DNA of 64,000 bases from Halorubrum aquaticum (GTDB lineage Archaea; Halobacteriota; Halobacteria; Halobacteriales; Haloferacaceae). Of the stretch, positions 41,953 to 50,963 are shown in pieces (position 1 is the first letter of the stretch; each line of letters begins with the position of its first letter). Below the pieces are notes generated by a model. It saw only the letters and a program-made list of their open reading frames with translations, made no database searches and was not told the DNA's origin. The position numbers and the translations under genes are program-made. The stretch spans positions 186,001 through 250,000 of the forward strand of contig NZ_FOPZ01000001.1 in assembly GCF_900113615.1 (NCBI RefSeq), written 5' to 3'.

Positions 41953-42504
41953 ATGCGCGTACGCGACTGGCAGGAGATCCTCGCGGACGTCGCGAGCGAC
42001 TCGACCGACCCGGACGGCTGGCGCGCCGTCGCCGGCTCCCGACGCGGAGGGCTCGGCGAGGACCTCTACTTCGGGCATCCGAGCGTCGGCGTCTACCACC
42101 TGAAGACGTACGCGAAGAACCCGCGCGACCTCCGTGGGGTCGGAACTCGAGTGGCCCGGAAGGTCGACGACGAGCTCGACCCGCTGCTTCCCGGCGACGA
42201 CTCGGCGGGGCGGTTCGCGGTGCGCACGCCGCCCGAGAACGAGGACGAGGCGAAGGACGTGGCGACCCGACTGGAGGAGACGCTGAAGGTCCACGCCGAA
42301 GCCCCCACGGAGCCAAACCACCTCTTCGAGGACGTGATGGAGGCGATCGACTCGCCGGCGTTCGGCCCCATGGCCTACGAGTTCGACGGGCGTCCCGACG
42401 AGCTCGACGAGCTCGGCGACACCTTCGAGGAGGCCGAGGAGTTGCTCTCGGCGGAGCTCGAGGACCTGATCGACGAGGACGACGTCGACCGCGGCTTCCA
42501 TTGA
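41953..42504 (+). CDS. Conserved-looking acidic protein of unknown function
   Basis: A 183-residue soluble acidic protein beginning MRVRDWQEILADVASD. It has a compact middle (GEDLYFGHPSVGVYHLKTYAKNPRDL) and a very acidic helical C terminus (about 145-183). No motif allows a function. An in-frame ATG ten codons upstream (41923) is an alternative start. I chose 41953 because MRVRDWQ looks like the start of the folded part. Convergent with menC. Confidence 0.7.
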   Translation: MRVRDWQEILADVASDSTDPDGWRAVAGSRRGGLGEDLYFGHPSVGVYHLKTYAKNPRDLRGVGTRVARKVDDELDPLLPGDDSAGRFAVRTPPENEDEAKDVATRLEETLKVHAEAPTEPNHLFEDVMEAIDSPAFGPMAYEFDGRPDELDELGDTFEEAEELLSAELEDLIDEDDVDRGFH

Positions 42505-42537
42505 GGGTCCGGCGTTCGCCCCTCCCACCTGCCGTCC

Positions 42538-43617
42538 TCACACCAGTTCGTCGAACGCGCCGTCCGCGATCCCCGGACCGTCCGGAACCGCGATCCGACC
42601 GTCGGCGACCGGACGGGGATCCGGCGCGAGGTCCGCGGCGAGCAGGTCGCCGGTCGCGAGCCCGCAGGGGAGGACCTCGGGGACCGCGCCCGCGACGTGG
42701 ACCGCCGCGGTCCGCGCGACCACCGCGTCGATCGTCGTGGTGATCACCGGATCGACGCCCGCCTCGCGGGCCCGGAGCGCCGCGTCGAGCGCGCGGTCGG
42801 GACCGCCGAGCGCCATCGGCTTGATGACGAGCGCGTCGGCCGCGCCGGCCGCCAACACGTCCGCGACGGAGTGCGCCGCGAGCGACTCGTCGAGCGCGAT
42901 CGGCACCTCGCTCTCCGCGCGAAGCCCGGCGGTTCCGCCGAGGTCGGCCGCGGGGAGCGGCTGCTCGACGTACGCGATATCGAGCGGTTTCAGTCGGTCG
43001 AGCGCCCGCCGCGCGGTCGCGCGGTCCCACGCGCCGTTGGCGTCGACGCGGAGGTCGATCGCGGATCCCACCGCCTCCCGAACCGCCCGGAGCCGGTCGA
43101 GGTCGTCGGCGAGCGGACGCGCGCCCGCCTTCACCTTCAGGCAGCGGTAGCCGTCCTCGACCGCGCGCGCCGCGGCCGCCGCCGTCGACTCCGGGGTACC
43201 GTCCCCGATCGTCGCGTTCACCGGGACGGAATCGGCGGGGTTCGGTGCGTCGGCTCGATCGGCGAGGTGATCGGCGAGCGACCGGTCCGCCTCGCGGGCG
43301 GCCGCGTCCCCGAGCGCGAGTGCGAGGCCGTGGCGGGCGGCGGGCGTCTCGCGGGCGTCGATGACGGCGAGGTCCTCGGGGGCGGCCACCCGGCCGGCCG
43401 ACGCCGTGTCCGACCCCGCCTCCCGGAGCGCCGCCTCACACGCGGAGAACGACTCGGTCCAGCCGGGCAGCGGCGTGGCCTCGCCGACGCCGGGGACCGG
43501 ACCGTCCTCGCCACCGTCGAACCCGACGCCGACGAGGAAGCCCTCCCGTTCGGTCAGCTCCTCGCGGGCGGTCCGGAGGGGGCTCGCGAGCGTGAGGGAG
43601 AAGGGACGGATCCGCAT
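42538..43617 (-). CDS. menC: o-Succinylbenzoate synthase (enolase superfamily)
   Basis: A 359-residue member of the mandelate racemase/muconate-lactonizing group. Active-site pieces are CLKVKAG (KxK), LRVDANGAW (Asp), AYVEQPL (Glu), ALDES (Asp) and ALVIKPM (Lys). Its position directly after menA in the same operon points to dehydration of SHCHC to o-succinylbenzoate for menaquinone. Without that context a dipeptide epimerase or other enolase-superfamily role would be possible. Its ATG overlaps the menA stop. Confidence 0.9.
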   Translation of the reverse strand: MRIRPFSLTLASPLRTAREELTEREGFLVGVGFDGGEDGPVPGVGEATPLPGWTESFSACEAALREAGSDTASAGRVAAPEDLAVIDARETPAARHGLALALGDAAAREADRSLADHLADRADAPNPADSVPVNATIGDGTPESTAAAAARAVEDGYRCLKVKAGARPLADDLDRLRAVREAVGSAIDLRVDANGAWDRATARRALDRLKPLDIAYVEQPLPAADLGGTAGLRAESEVPIALDESLAAHSVADVLAAGAADALVIKPMALGGPDRALDAALRAREAGVDPVITTTIDAVVARTAAVHVAGAVPEVLPCGLATGDLLAADLAPDPRPVADGRIAVPDGPGIADGAFDELV

Positions 43618-44546
43618 CAGAGCGCGAGGCCGACGGCGAACGCGACCGCGTAGGCCGCGAGCAGCTTGCCGGTCGACTCCAGCGCCGGGTTGAGCGCGTC
43701 GCCGGAGGTCTCGGTCAGGACGGTTCGGGCGACGGCAGCCGCGAGCGGGAGGGTCACGAGCGGAAGCAGGGGGGCGAGGCCGTCCCCGGCCGCGACGAAC
43801 CAGAACGGGGTGACGTACGCGAGCGCGAGGAGGCCGACGTACTGGACCCGGGAGAACCGGTAGCCGAAGCGGACGGCGAGGGTTCGCTTGCCCGTCTCCG
43901 CATCCTCCTCGCGGTCGCGGACGTTGTTGACGACGAGGATGTTCGTCGAGAGCGCGGCCACCGGCAGGCTGGCGACGACGGCCGCGAGCGTGACGGTCCC
44001 ATCGGGGATCCACAGCGGGAAGGTCCCGCCAACGAGCGCGGCCGCCTGGACGTAGTAGGTGCCCGTGACCGCGATCACGCCGAAGAAGACGAAGACGAAC
44101 ACGTCGCCGAGCCCGTGGTAGCCGAGCGGGTAGGGGCCGCCGGTGTAGGCGATGCCGGCGGCGACGCTCGCGAGGCCGATGACGAGGATCGGGACGCCGC
44201 CGACGGCGACGAGGTACGTGCCGACGCCGATCGCGGCCGCGAACGTCAGCCACATGGCGCGTTTGACCTCCGGCGGGTCGATGAGTCCGCTGGCGACGAC
44301 GCGGGTGAACCCCTCGCGGTCGTCGGTGTCGGCTCCCTGGATCGCGTCGTAGTAGTCGTTCGCGAAGTTGGTCCCTATCTGGATCAGCGCCGCGCCGACG
44401 AACGCCGCGAGCGCCGGGAGCGGGGCGAACACGCCCGCCCCGATCGCGAGCCCGACGCCGACGATCACGGGCGCGGCCGCCGCGGGGAGCGTCTGCGGTC
44501 GCGCGGCGATCACCCACGCCCGCCGACGCGAGACCTCCGTAGCCAT
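43617..44546 (-). CDS. menA: 1,4-Dihydroxy-2-naphthoate polyprenyltransferase
   Basis: A 309-residue UbiA-family membrane prenyltransferase with about nine helices. The prenyl diphosphate-binding motif is [18 protein letters not shown], and the second aspartate-rich motif is [24 protein letters not shown]. It attaches the isoprenoid tail to DHNA, making demethylmenaquinone. The start [21 protein letters not shown] is typical. ATG 44546 lies 27 nt after a minus-strand TATA-like CTTAAG. menC follows with a one-base overlap. Confidence 0.93.
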   Translation of the reverse strand: MATEVSRRRAWVIAARPQTLPAAAAPVIVGVGLAIGAGVFAPLPALAAFVGAALIQIGTNFANDYYDAIQGADTDDREGFTRVVASGLIDPPEVKRAMWLTFAAAIGVGTYLVAVGGVPILVIGLASVAAGIAYTGGPYPLGYHGLGDVFVFVFFGVIAVTGTYYVQAAALVGGTFPLWIPDGTVTLAAVVASLPVAALSTNILVVNNVRDREEDAETGKRTLAVRFGYRFSRVQYVGLLALAYVTPFWFVAAGDGLAPLLPLVTLPLAAAVARTVLTETSGDALNPALESTGKLLAAYAVAFAVGLAL

Positions 44547-44667
44547 TACCGACGCTTGGTCGGTCTCGCCCCTTAAGCTTCCCATCGGCGGCCGCCCGAT
44601 CGAACCGACTCGCGGTGAACGCTACCGACTCACGTACACCTAACCCTCGCGGGACCGCCTCGGACGT

Positions 44668-45210
44668 ATGGCGCGCGTTCCATACGTCGAGGCGGCGGAC
44701 GTCCCGGACGAACACGAGGAGCTGTTGGAGTCGGTCCTCCAGGGGAAGCCGCTCAACGTGTACCGATCGCTCGGCAACAACCCGGCGGTGCTCGCGGGGA
44801 TGCGGGCGTTCCTGCGCTCGCTGTGGCACGACAGCGGGCTCACGGACAGGGAACGGGAGCTCGTCATCCTCGCGACGGCGGCGACGATCGACAACCGCTA
44901 CGAGTGGCACCAGCACGTCAACATCGCGCGCGAGGTCGGCATCGACGACGCGGTCATCGCCGGGATCGGCACGGACGATCCGACCGCGCTCGACGGCGAC
45001 GAGCGGACCCTCGTGGAGTACGTTCGCGCCGTCGCCGAGGAGTCGGTCGACGCGGTCACCCACGAGTCGATCGAGGCGCTGTACGACGAGGACGAGGTCG
45101 TCGGTATCGCCGCCACCGCGCAGGGCTACGCCGCGCTCGGCGGGCTGATTCGCGCGTTCGACCTCGAGTTGGAGCCGGGGACGACGTTCCACGGGTGGGA
45201 CCCGCGGTGA
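44668..45210 (+). CDS. Carboxymuconolactone decarboxylase family protein
   Basis: A 180-residue alpha-helical protein of the CMD/AhpD superfamily. The core SGLTDRERELVILATAATIDNRYEWHQHVNIAREVG matches, but the CxxC redox pair of AhpD is absent, so a peroxidase function is unlikely. Related proteins include decarboxylases and uncharacterised oxidative-stress proteins. Divergent from menA. A micro-ORF starts on its stop codon. Confidence 0.85.
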   Translation: MARVPYVEAADVPDEHEELLESVLQGKPLNVYRSLGNNPAVLAGMRAFLRSLWHDSGLTDRERELVILATAATIDNRYEWHQHVNIAREVGIDDAVIAGIGTDDPTALDGDERTLVEYVRAVAEESVDAVTHESIEALYDEDEVVGIAATAQGYAALGGLIRAFDLELEPGTTFHGWDPR

Positions 45211-45305
45211 GCAGGAGGGGATCGACGCAGCGTGTCGAGGCGATCCGGGGTGAGGAGATCCGGACCGACAGATACGACAGGGCTCGGGGCCAACGTCGCG
45301 TATGA
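45207..45305 (+). CDS. Micro-ORF (32 aa) bridging the CMD gene and the 45302 gene
   Basis: The GTG at 45207 overlaps the upstream TGA (GTGA). The frame runs 32 codons (starting SRRGSTQRVEAIRGEEI after the initiator) and ends in a TGA (45303-45305) that overlaps the next ATG (45302) as ATGA. It thus joins both neighbours by overlaps. It is arginine-rich and unlike the acidic proteins around it. No homologue is recognised. Confidence 0.35.
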   Translation: MSRRGSTQRVEAIRGEEIRTDRYDRARGQRRV

Positions 45306-45613
45306 CGGACACGACGGAGTCGGATCACGTCGGATCGGACGGGACGGCGACCGCCGAAGCGGAGGGCGTCACGGCCCGCTACGAGGAGACGGACGCCGAG
45401 CGGCTGCTCACGTTCTCGGCGGACGGACGGACGGCGACGGTCGCACAGAACCGGGAGGGATACGCCATGCTCAAGGTCCGGACCGGCCCGGACGGCGACG
45501 AACTGGAGCGGTACTACGGGTTCGACATGGCGCTCGATCACGCCGCCGAGCTGCTCGGGGTGGCGGTCCACGACCTCCCCGTGCCGGACCCCGCGGCCGA
45601 CATGGGGATGTGA
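45302..45613 (+). CDS. Small acidic protein of unknown function
   Basis: A 103-residue soluble protein with a disordered acidic N terminus (about 1-20) and a small beta-rich domain (VTARYEETDAERLLTFSADGRTATVAQNREGYAMLKVRTG). It ends with a helix and the tail PVPDPAADMGM. No family recognised. Likely in one transcript with the CMD-family gene. Confidence 0.7.
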   Translation: MTDTTESDHVGSDGTATAEAEGVTARYEETDAERLLTFSADGRTATVAQNREGYAMLKVRTGPDGDELERYYGFDMALDHAAELLGVAVHDLPVPDPAADMGM

Positions 45614-45672
45614 CTCCCCTCGTCATTTCTCCTCTCACTCCCACCATCACTTCTCCCCTCACTTCTCTCACG
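45614..45672 (+). other. Polypyrimidine tract between the 45302 gene and leuA
   Basis: After the stop codon about 59 bases are nearly all C and T, with irregular repeats of CTCACT/CTCCC. It resembles a pyrimidine-rich archaeal 3' end, but there is no strong T run. The gap to leuA (173 bp) otherwise holds only the leuA promoter. Confidence 0.3.
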
Positions 45673-45755
45673 CGATCTCCCGCCGATTTCCGCCACGTCT
45701 CCGCCGCACACGACGGCGACTGATCGAACGATCGGATCCCCCGAGGGACGTAACT

Positions 45756-45761
45756 CTTAAG
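45756..45761 (+). promoter_or_regulatory. leuA TATA-like element
   Basis: CTTAAG centred 28 nt before the ATG at 45787. It fixes 45787 as the natural start, although the frame from there is broken soon afterwards. Confidence 0.6.
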
Positions 45762-45786
45762 TAGACGAACGTTCTGCTGTCAGTCG

Positions 45787-47008
45787 ATGACAGACATCAC
45801 GGAGGCTTCGTCGGACACCCCGGCGGATCGAGTTCTTCCAGGGCACGATAGCTTCTAACATCGAAATCGGTCCTGTACGGATCTTCGACACGACGTTACG
45901 AGACGGCGAACAGTCACCACGTACTTCGTTCAGCTACGACGAGAAACGCGAGATAGCGGCGACGCTGGACGACATGAGGACCCACGTCATCGAGGCCGGG
46001 TTCCCGGTGAACTCCGAGGCGGAGTTCGAGGCCGTGAGCGATATCGCAGCCGCGACGGACACGACCGTCTGTGGGCTCGCCCGCGTCGTCGAGGGCGACA
46101 TCGAGGCCGCCATCGACTCGGGCGTCGAGATGGTCCACGTGTTCGTCTCGACGAGCGACGTCCAACTCGAGGACTCCATGCACGCGACGCGCATGGAGGC
46201 GAAGGAACGCGCGGTCGACGCCGTCGAGCAGGTGAAAGACGCCGGCGTCGAGTGCATGTTCTCGCCGATGGACGCCACGCGGACCGACCCCGACTACCTG
46301 ACGGAGATCGTCGAGGCGGTCTCGGACGCCGGCACCGACTGGATCAACATCCCGGACACGTGCGGCGTCGCGATGCCGACGAGCTTCGGCAAGACGGTGA
46401 AGGCGGTCGTCGAGGCGACGGACGCCCGCGTCGACGTCCACACCCACGACGACTTCGGGATGGCCGCGGCCAACGCGGTCATGGGCTTCGAGAACGGGGC
46501 CGAGCAGGCGCAGGTATCGGTCAACGGGATCGGCGAGCGCGCCGGCAACGCGGCCTACGAGGAGGTCGTGATGGCGGTCGAGTCGGTCTACGGCGTCGAC
46601 ACCGGGATCGACACGACCCAGATCACGAAGCTGGCGCGGATCGTCGAGGACGCCTCGGACATCCCGGTGCCGGCGAACAAGCCCGTCACCGGACGGAACG
46701 CGTTCGCCCACGAGTCGGGCATCCACGCCGCGGGCGTGATCGAGAACACGGACACGTTCGAGACCGGCGTGATGACCCCCGAGATGGTCGGCGCGGAACG
46801 CGAGTTCGTGCTCGGGAAACACACGGGTACCCACAGCGTGCGCAAGCACCTGGTCGAGGCCGGCTTCGATCCCTCCGACGGGGAGGTCCGCGAGATCACG
46901 AAGCGGGTCAAGGAGTACGGGTCCGGCAAGCGGCAGGTGACCGCCGGCGACGTCGAGCGGTTCGCCCGCGAGGCCGGCGTCGAGCGCGAGGAGGAGGTCC
47001 GGATCTGA
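45787..47008 (+). CDS. leuA: 2-Isopropylmalate/(R)-citramalate synthase with an N-terminal frameshift
   Basis: From 45791 an open frame encodes IEFFQGTIASN, the catalytic RIFDTTLRDGEQSPRTSFS, the metal-site VDVHTHDDFGMA and a conserved end, about 405 codons without a C-terminal regulatory domain. That frame has no start codon before 45974, which lies inside the catalytic domain. The ATG placed by the promoter (45787, MTDITEASSDTPADR) is in another frame that stops at 45858. Removing one C from the CCCC run at 45818-45821 joins them as SSDT-RRIEFFQG. So this is either a sequencing error, a real mutation or recoding. The enzyme condenses acetyl-CoA with 2-oxoisovalerate or pyruvate. Confidence 0.85.
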
Positions 47009-47157
47009 TGGCCTCCTCCGTGGTCGCAACGACTCGCCAGCGACTGCCGAACGCGTCGTGCGGTCGGCCCGCTGGCGGATCCGTCCCTGACGGATCCACG
47101 CCGGACGCCCGGTGTGTGCCGACGGGTCGGCGCACGGATCGCTCACGCCGACAGGAA

Positions 47158-47163
47158 TTTATA
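47158..47163 (+). promoter_or_regulatory. TATA-like element for the ilvB leader transcript
   Basis: TTTATA centred 28 nt before the ATG at 47189. It marks a promoter of its own for ilvB and the genes after it, 252 nt upstream of the ilvB start codon, so the mRNA would have a long leader beginning with the leader peptide. Confidence 0.65.
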
Positions 47164-47188
47164 GGCGGCCCACGTGGGTTCGGATCGA

Positions 47189-47263
47189 ATGCGACGGTCA
47201 CGGTACACCCGCGCGGACGACGTTCGGACGGGAGCCGTCGCTGTAGCCATCGTAGGGGTTTGA
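47189..47263 (+). CDS. Putative ilv leader peptide (24 aa)
   Basis: The ATG at 47189, about 28 nt after a TATA box, encodes MRRSRYTRADDVRT followed by GAVAVAIVGV and a TGA at 47261-47263. The last ten residues hold four Val and one Ile, products of the operon, plus three Ala. The stop codon lies in the loop of the hairpin 47252-47271. This is the layout of bacterial ilv attenuator leader peptides, and the next gene is ilvB. It would be unusual in an archaeon. A chance short ORF cannot be excluded. Confidence 0.6.
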   Translation: MRRSRYTRADDVRTGAVAVAIVGV

Positions 47264-47271
47264 TCCCCTAC
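47252..47271 (+). promoter_or_regulatory. Leader hairpin 1 upstream of ilvB
   Basis: GTAGGGG (47252-47258) pairs perfectly with CCCCTAC (47265-47271) around a 6-nt loop TTTGAT containing most of the leader-peptide stop codon. An alternative partner for AGGGG, CCCCT at 47276-47280, would give a competing structure. A ribosome stalled on the Val/Ile codons would cover the left arm. Confidence 0.65.
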
Positions 47272-47336
47272 CACACCCCTTCCTCACCGACCCGACGTAC
47301 CGACGGACGCCGGCGCGCCGACTACGACTCGTCGAC

Positions 47337-47355
47337 CGCCGTCGATTCGACGGCG
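47337..47355 (+). promoter_or_regulatory. Leader hairpin 2 upstream of ilvB
   Basis: CGCCGTCG (47337-47344) pairs perfectly with CGACGGCG (47348-47355), leaving a 3-nt ATT loop. It lies 60 nt before the ilvB ATG, in a leader without other ORFs. No T run follows, so if it terminates transcription it is not by the bacterial intrinsic mechanism. Confidence 0.6.
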
Positions 47356-47414
47356 CGACCCGCGTCCGGATCGACCGACGCTCGAACTCGAGAGACACAA
47401 ACACACCACACACG

Positions 47415-49250
47415 ATGAGCGATTCAGCAGCACACCCACGAGAGGACGACCCCGACGCCGAGCCGGCGTCCGACCCGGCCGACGCGGACGGCCCGGGCGC
47501 GGCGGACCCGGCCGGCGAGGAGAACCGACCAGACGGCGAGACGCCGACGGCGGTGTCGACCGGCGCGGAGTCGGTCGTCGCCGCCCTCGAGGCCGCCGGC
47601 GCGGAGACCGCCTTCGGCGTGCAGGGCGGAGCGATCATGCCGGTGTACGACGCGCTGTACGGCTCGTCGATCCGCCACCTGACGATGGCTCACGAACAGG
47701 GGGCCGCTCACGCGGCCGACGCGTACGGCGTCGTCTCCGGCGAGCCCGGCCTCTGTCTGGCCACGTCCGGCCCCGGCGCGACGAACCTCGTCACCGGCAT
47801 CGCCGACGCCGACATGGACAGCGACGCGATGCTGGCGCTGACCGGGCAGGTCCCCACGGAGTTCGTCGGCAACGACGCGTTCCAGGAGACCGACACGGTC
47901 GGCGTCACGCGACCGATCACGAAACACAACTACTTCGCGGGCGACGCGGACTCAGTCGGCGACGTCGTCGGCGAGGCGTTCGAGCTCTCGCGGGTCGGCC
48001 GGCCCGGCCCGACGCTCGTCGACCTGCCGAAGGACGTCACGCTGGACGACACGGAGGAGTCGCCCGGTCCCGCGGAGGCGCCGGCGGGGACCGACCCGAA
48101 CCCGAGCGCCCGCGAGGACGCTGTCGCGGCCGCGGCCCGCGCGATCGAGGAGGCCGACCGGCCGCTGTGTCTGTTCGGCGGCGGCGTGATCAAGGGGGAG
48201 GCAAGCGAGGCCGCGCGGAAGTTCGCGCGCACGTACGAGATCCCGGTCACGACGACGATGCCGGGGATCGGCTCGTTCCCCGAGGACGACGAGCTGTCGC
48301 TCTCGTGGGCGGGGATGCACGGGACCGGCTACGCCAACATGGCGATCACCCACACCGACTGTCTGATCGCGGTCGGCACGCGGTTCGACGACCGGCTCAC
48401 CGGCGGGATCGACACGTTCGCGCCGGAGGCCGAGGTCGTCCACATCGACATCGACCCGGCGGAGATCTCGAAGAACGTGTACGCCGACTACCCGCTGGTC
48501 GGCGACGCGGGGACCGTCCTCGACCAGCTGTTCGAGGCGATCCACGAGGAGCCCGACGCGGACGAATGGCGCGAGCAGTGTCAGGAGTGGAAGGAGACGT
48601 ACCCGATGACGTACGCGACGCCCGACGACGAGCCGCTCAAACCGCAGTTCGTCGTCGAGGCGTTCGACGAGGCGACCGACGACGACACCATCGTCACGAC
48701 CGGCGTCGGCCAACACCAGATGTGGGCCTCCCAGTTCTGGACGTACACGGAGCCCCGAACGTGGGTCTCCTCGCACGGACTGGGCACGATGGGGTACGGC
48801 GTTCCGGCCGCGGTCGGCGCGCGCGTCGCCGCCGACGCGATGGGCGACGCCGACCGCGACGTGATCTGTTTCGACGGCGACGGCTCCTTCCTGATGACGA
48901 TGCAGGAGCTGTCGGTCGCCGTCCGCGAGGACCTCGACATCACGTTCGCGGTGCTCAACAACGAGTACATCGGGATGGTGCGCCAGTGGCAGGACGCGTT
49001 CTTCGAGGGGCGGCACATGGCCTCCGACTACAACTGGATGCCGGAGTTCGACAAGCTCGCCGAGGCGTTCGGCGCGCTCGGGATCCGCGTCGACGGCTAC
49101 GACGAGGTCGCCCCGGCGGTCGAGGAGGCGCTCGCGTACGACGGGCCCGCGGTGATCGACTTCCACGTCGACCCCGAGGAGAACGTGCTGCCGATGGTGC
49201 CGAGCGGCGGAGCGAACGGCCGGTTCGCGCTCACGGAGGACCAGCTATGA
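47415..49250 (+). CDS. ilvB: Acetolactate synthase, large (catalytic) subunit
   Basis: A 611-residue ThDP enzyme making acetolactate or acetohydroxybutyrate, the first common step to Val, Leu and Ile. The catalytic glutamate is E94 in TMAHEQGAAHAADAYG. The ThDP/Mg motif is CFDGDGSFLMTMQELSVAVREDLDITFAVLNN. GTGYANMAITHTDCLIAVGTRFDDR is also typical. The first 42 residues are an acidic, Pro/Asp-rich extension beyond the usual start at TGAESVVAALEAAGAE. Its stop overlaps the ilvN start, and its long leader carries the putative attenuator. Confidence 0.95.
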   Translation: MSDSAAHPREDDPDAEPASDPADADGPGAADPAGEENRPDGETPTAVSTGAESVVAALEAAGAETAFGVQGGAIMPVYDALYGSSIRHLTMAHEQGAAHAADAYGVVSGEPGLCLATSGPGATNLVTGIADADMDSDAMLALTGQVPTEFVGNDAFQETDTVGVTRPITKHNYFAGDADSVGDVVGEAFELSRVGRPGPTLVDLPKDVTLDDTEESPGPAEAPAGTDPNPSAREDAVAAAARAIEEADRPLCLFGGGVIKGEASEAARKFARTYEIPVTTTMPGIGSFPEDDELSLSWAGMHGTGYANMAITHTDCLIAVGTRFDDRLTGGIDTFAPEAEVVHIDIDPAEISKNVYADYPLVGDAGTVLDQLFEAIHEEPDADEWREQCQEWKETYPMTYATPDDEPLKPQFVVEAFDEATDDDTIVTTGVGQHQMWASQFWTYTEPRTWVSSHGLGTMGYGVPAAVGARVAADAMGDADRDVICFDGDGSFLMTMQELSVAVREDLDITFAVLNNEYIGMVRQWQDAFFEGRHMASDYNWMPEFDKLAEAFGALGIRVDGYDEVAPAVEEALAYDGPAVIDFHVDPEENVLPMVPSGGANGRFALTEDQL

Positions 49251-49900
49251 GCGGGGAGGACGCGGCCGGCATGCCCGGTCCCGCACCGGACGAGCGCCCC
49301 CAGCCGGAGGGGCGTCGAAACCTGGAGGGCCACCGGATCGACCCCGTCGTCGAGGCGGAACACGACTCCCGGCGCGCGGTCATCTCCGCGCTGGTCGAGG
49401 ACGAGCCCGGCGTGCTCGCGCGCGTCTCCGGGCTCGTCTCCCGCCGACAGTTCAACATCGAGAGCCTGACGGTCGGGCCGACGACCGTCGAGGGTCACTC
49501 CCGCATCACGATGGTGGTCGAGGAGACCGACCCGGGGATCGACCAGATCGAAAAACAAATGGCGAAGCTGAAGCCCGTTATCTCCGTGGGCGAAGTCTCC
49601 GGCAGCGCCGTCACGTCCGAGCTCGTCCTGCTCAAGGTTCACGGCGAGGAGCCGGACAAGGTCCACGCCGTCGCGGAGATGTACGACGGCCAGACGCTCG
49701 ACGCCGGGCCGGAGACGATCACGGTGCAGCTCACCGGCGACGAGTCGAAGATCGACGACGCGATCGACGCGTTCGACCAGTTCGGGATCATCGAGATCGC
49801 CCGGACCGGTCAGACCGCGCTCGCACGGGGGAACATCCCCACCGCGCCAGGAGAGAAACCCGGAACGGCCGGCGAACCGACGACGCCGAACACAGACTGA
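49247..49900 (+). CDS. ilvN: Acetolactate synthase, small (regulatory) subunit
   Basis: A 217-residue regulatory subunit. An acidic N-terminal tail of about 40 residues precedes the ACT domain ([36 protein letters not shown]). The conserved LVLLKVHG and C-terminal domain ([38 protein letters not shown]) follow. It binds valine for feedback control of IlvB. The ATG overlaps the ilvB stop as ATGA, ensuring coupled synthesis. Confidence 0.94.
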   Translation: MSGEDAAGMPGPAPDERPQPEGRRNLEGHRIDPVVEAEHDSRRAVISALVEDEPGVLARVSGLVSRRQFNIESLTVGPTTVEGHSRITMVVEETDPGIDQIEKQMAKLKPVISVGEVSGSAVTSELVLLKVHGEEPDKVHAVAEMYDGQTLDAGPETITVQLTGDESKIDDAIDAFDQFGIIEIARTGQTALARGNIPTAPGEKPGTAGEPTTPNTD

Positions 49901-49910
49901 TCCACACACC

Positions 49911-50963
49911 ATGACAGAAGACGACAACCAGACGTTCGATTCGACAGTATACTACGACGACGACGCCGACAGCGAGGCGATCGTCCAGAAGACCGTCGCC
50001 GTGCTCGGTTACGGCTCGCAGGGGCACGCGCACGCCCAGAACCTCTCCGACAGCGGAGTCGACGTGGTCGTCGGTCTCCGCGAGGGCAGCTCCTCGCGCG
50101 AGGCCGCCGAGGGCGACGGGCTCCGCGTGGCGACCCCCGCCGAGGCGGCCGCCGAGGCCGACATCGTGAGCGTACTCGTTCCCGACACCGTCCAGCCGGA
50201 CGTCTACGAGGACGCCATCGAGCCGAACCTGGAGGCGGGCGACACGCTCCAGTTCGCGCACGGGTTCAACATCCACTACAACCAGATCCAGCCGCCCGAG
50301 GACGTCGACGTGACGATGGTCGCGCCGAAGTCGCCGGGCCACCTCGTCCGCCGGAACTACGAGAACGACGAGGGGACGCCCGGCCTGCTGGCGGTGTACC
50401 AGGACGCCACCGGCGAGGCCCACGACGAGGGGCTCGCGTACGCGGCCGCGATCGGCTGTACCCGCGCCGGCGTCGTCGAGACGTCGTTCCGCGAGGAGAC
50501 GGAGACGGACCTGTTCGGCGAGCAGGCGGTGCTCTGTGGCGGCGTCACCTCGCTCGTGAAGCAGGGGTACGAGACGCTCGTCGACGCCGGCTACTCGCCC
50601 GAGATGGCGTACTTCGAGTGTCTCAACGAGCTCAAGCTCATCGTCGACCTGATGTACGAGGACGGGCTCGGCGGCATGTGGGATTCGGTCTCCGACACCG
50701 CCGAGTACGGCGGGCTCACCCAGGGCGACGTCGTCGTCGACGAGCACGCCCGCGAGAACATGGAAGAGATCCTCGAGAAGGTCCAGAACGGCCAGTTCGC
50801 CCGTGAGTGGATCGCGGAGAACCAGGCCGGTCGACCCTCCTACACCCAGCTCCGTCACGCCGAGAAGAACCACGAGATCGAGGAGGTCGGCGAGGAGCTG
50901 CGCGGGCTGTTCGCCTGGCAGGAGGAGGAGGACGAGGAGGAGTCGGCCGAGGTGAAGGCCTGA
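49911..50963 (+). CDS. ilvC: Ketol-acid reductoisomerase, class I
   Basis: A 350-residue NADPH enzyme converting acetolactate to dihydroxyisovalerate. The Rossmann motif is [19 protein letters not shown]. The substrate and Mg region includes [35 protein letters not shown], and [19 protein letters not shown]. The acidic C-terminal tail ([13 protein letters not shown]) is a haloarchaeal extra. The stop shares a base with the following micro-ORF start (TGATG). Confidence 0.96.
   Translation: MTEDDNQTFDSTVYYDDDADSEAIVQKTVAVLGYGSQGHAHAQNLSDSGVDVVVGLREGSSSREAAEGDGLRVATPAEAAAEADIVSVLVPDTVQPDVYEDAIEPNLEAGDTLQFAHGFNIHYNQIQPPEDVDVTMVAPKSPGHLVRRNYENDEGTPGLLAVYQDATGEAHDEGLAYAAAIGCTRAGVVETSFREETETDLFGEQAVLCGGVTSLVKQGYETLVDAGYSPEMAYFECLNELKLIVDLMYEDGLGGMWDSVSDTAEYGGLTQGDVVVDEHARENMEEILEKVQNGQFAREWIAENQAGRPSYTQLRHAEKNHEIEEVGEELRGLFAWQEEEDEEESAEVKA

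Noticed and set aside
45787-45858. Short ORF before leuA as a leader peptide
   Set aside because: It contains only one Leu and no run of branched-chain residues, and its sequence looks like the normal N terminus of the synthase, so a frameshifted leuA start explains it better.
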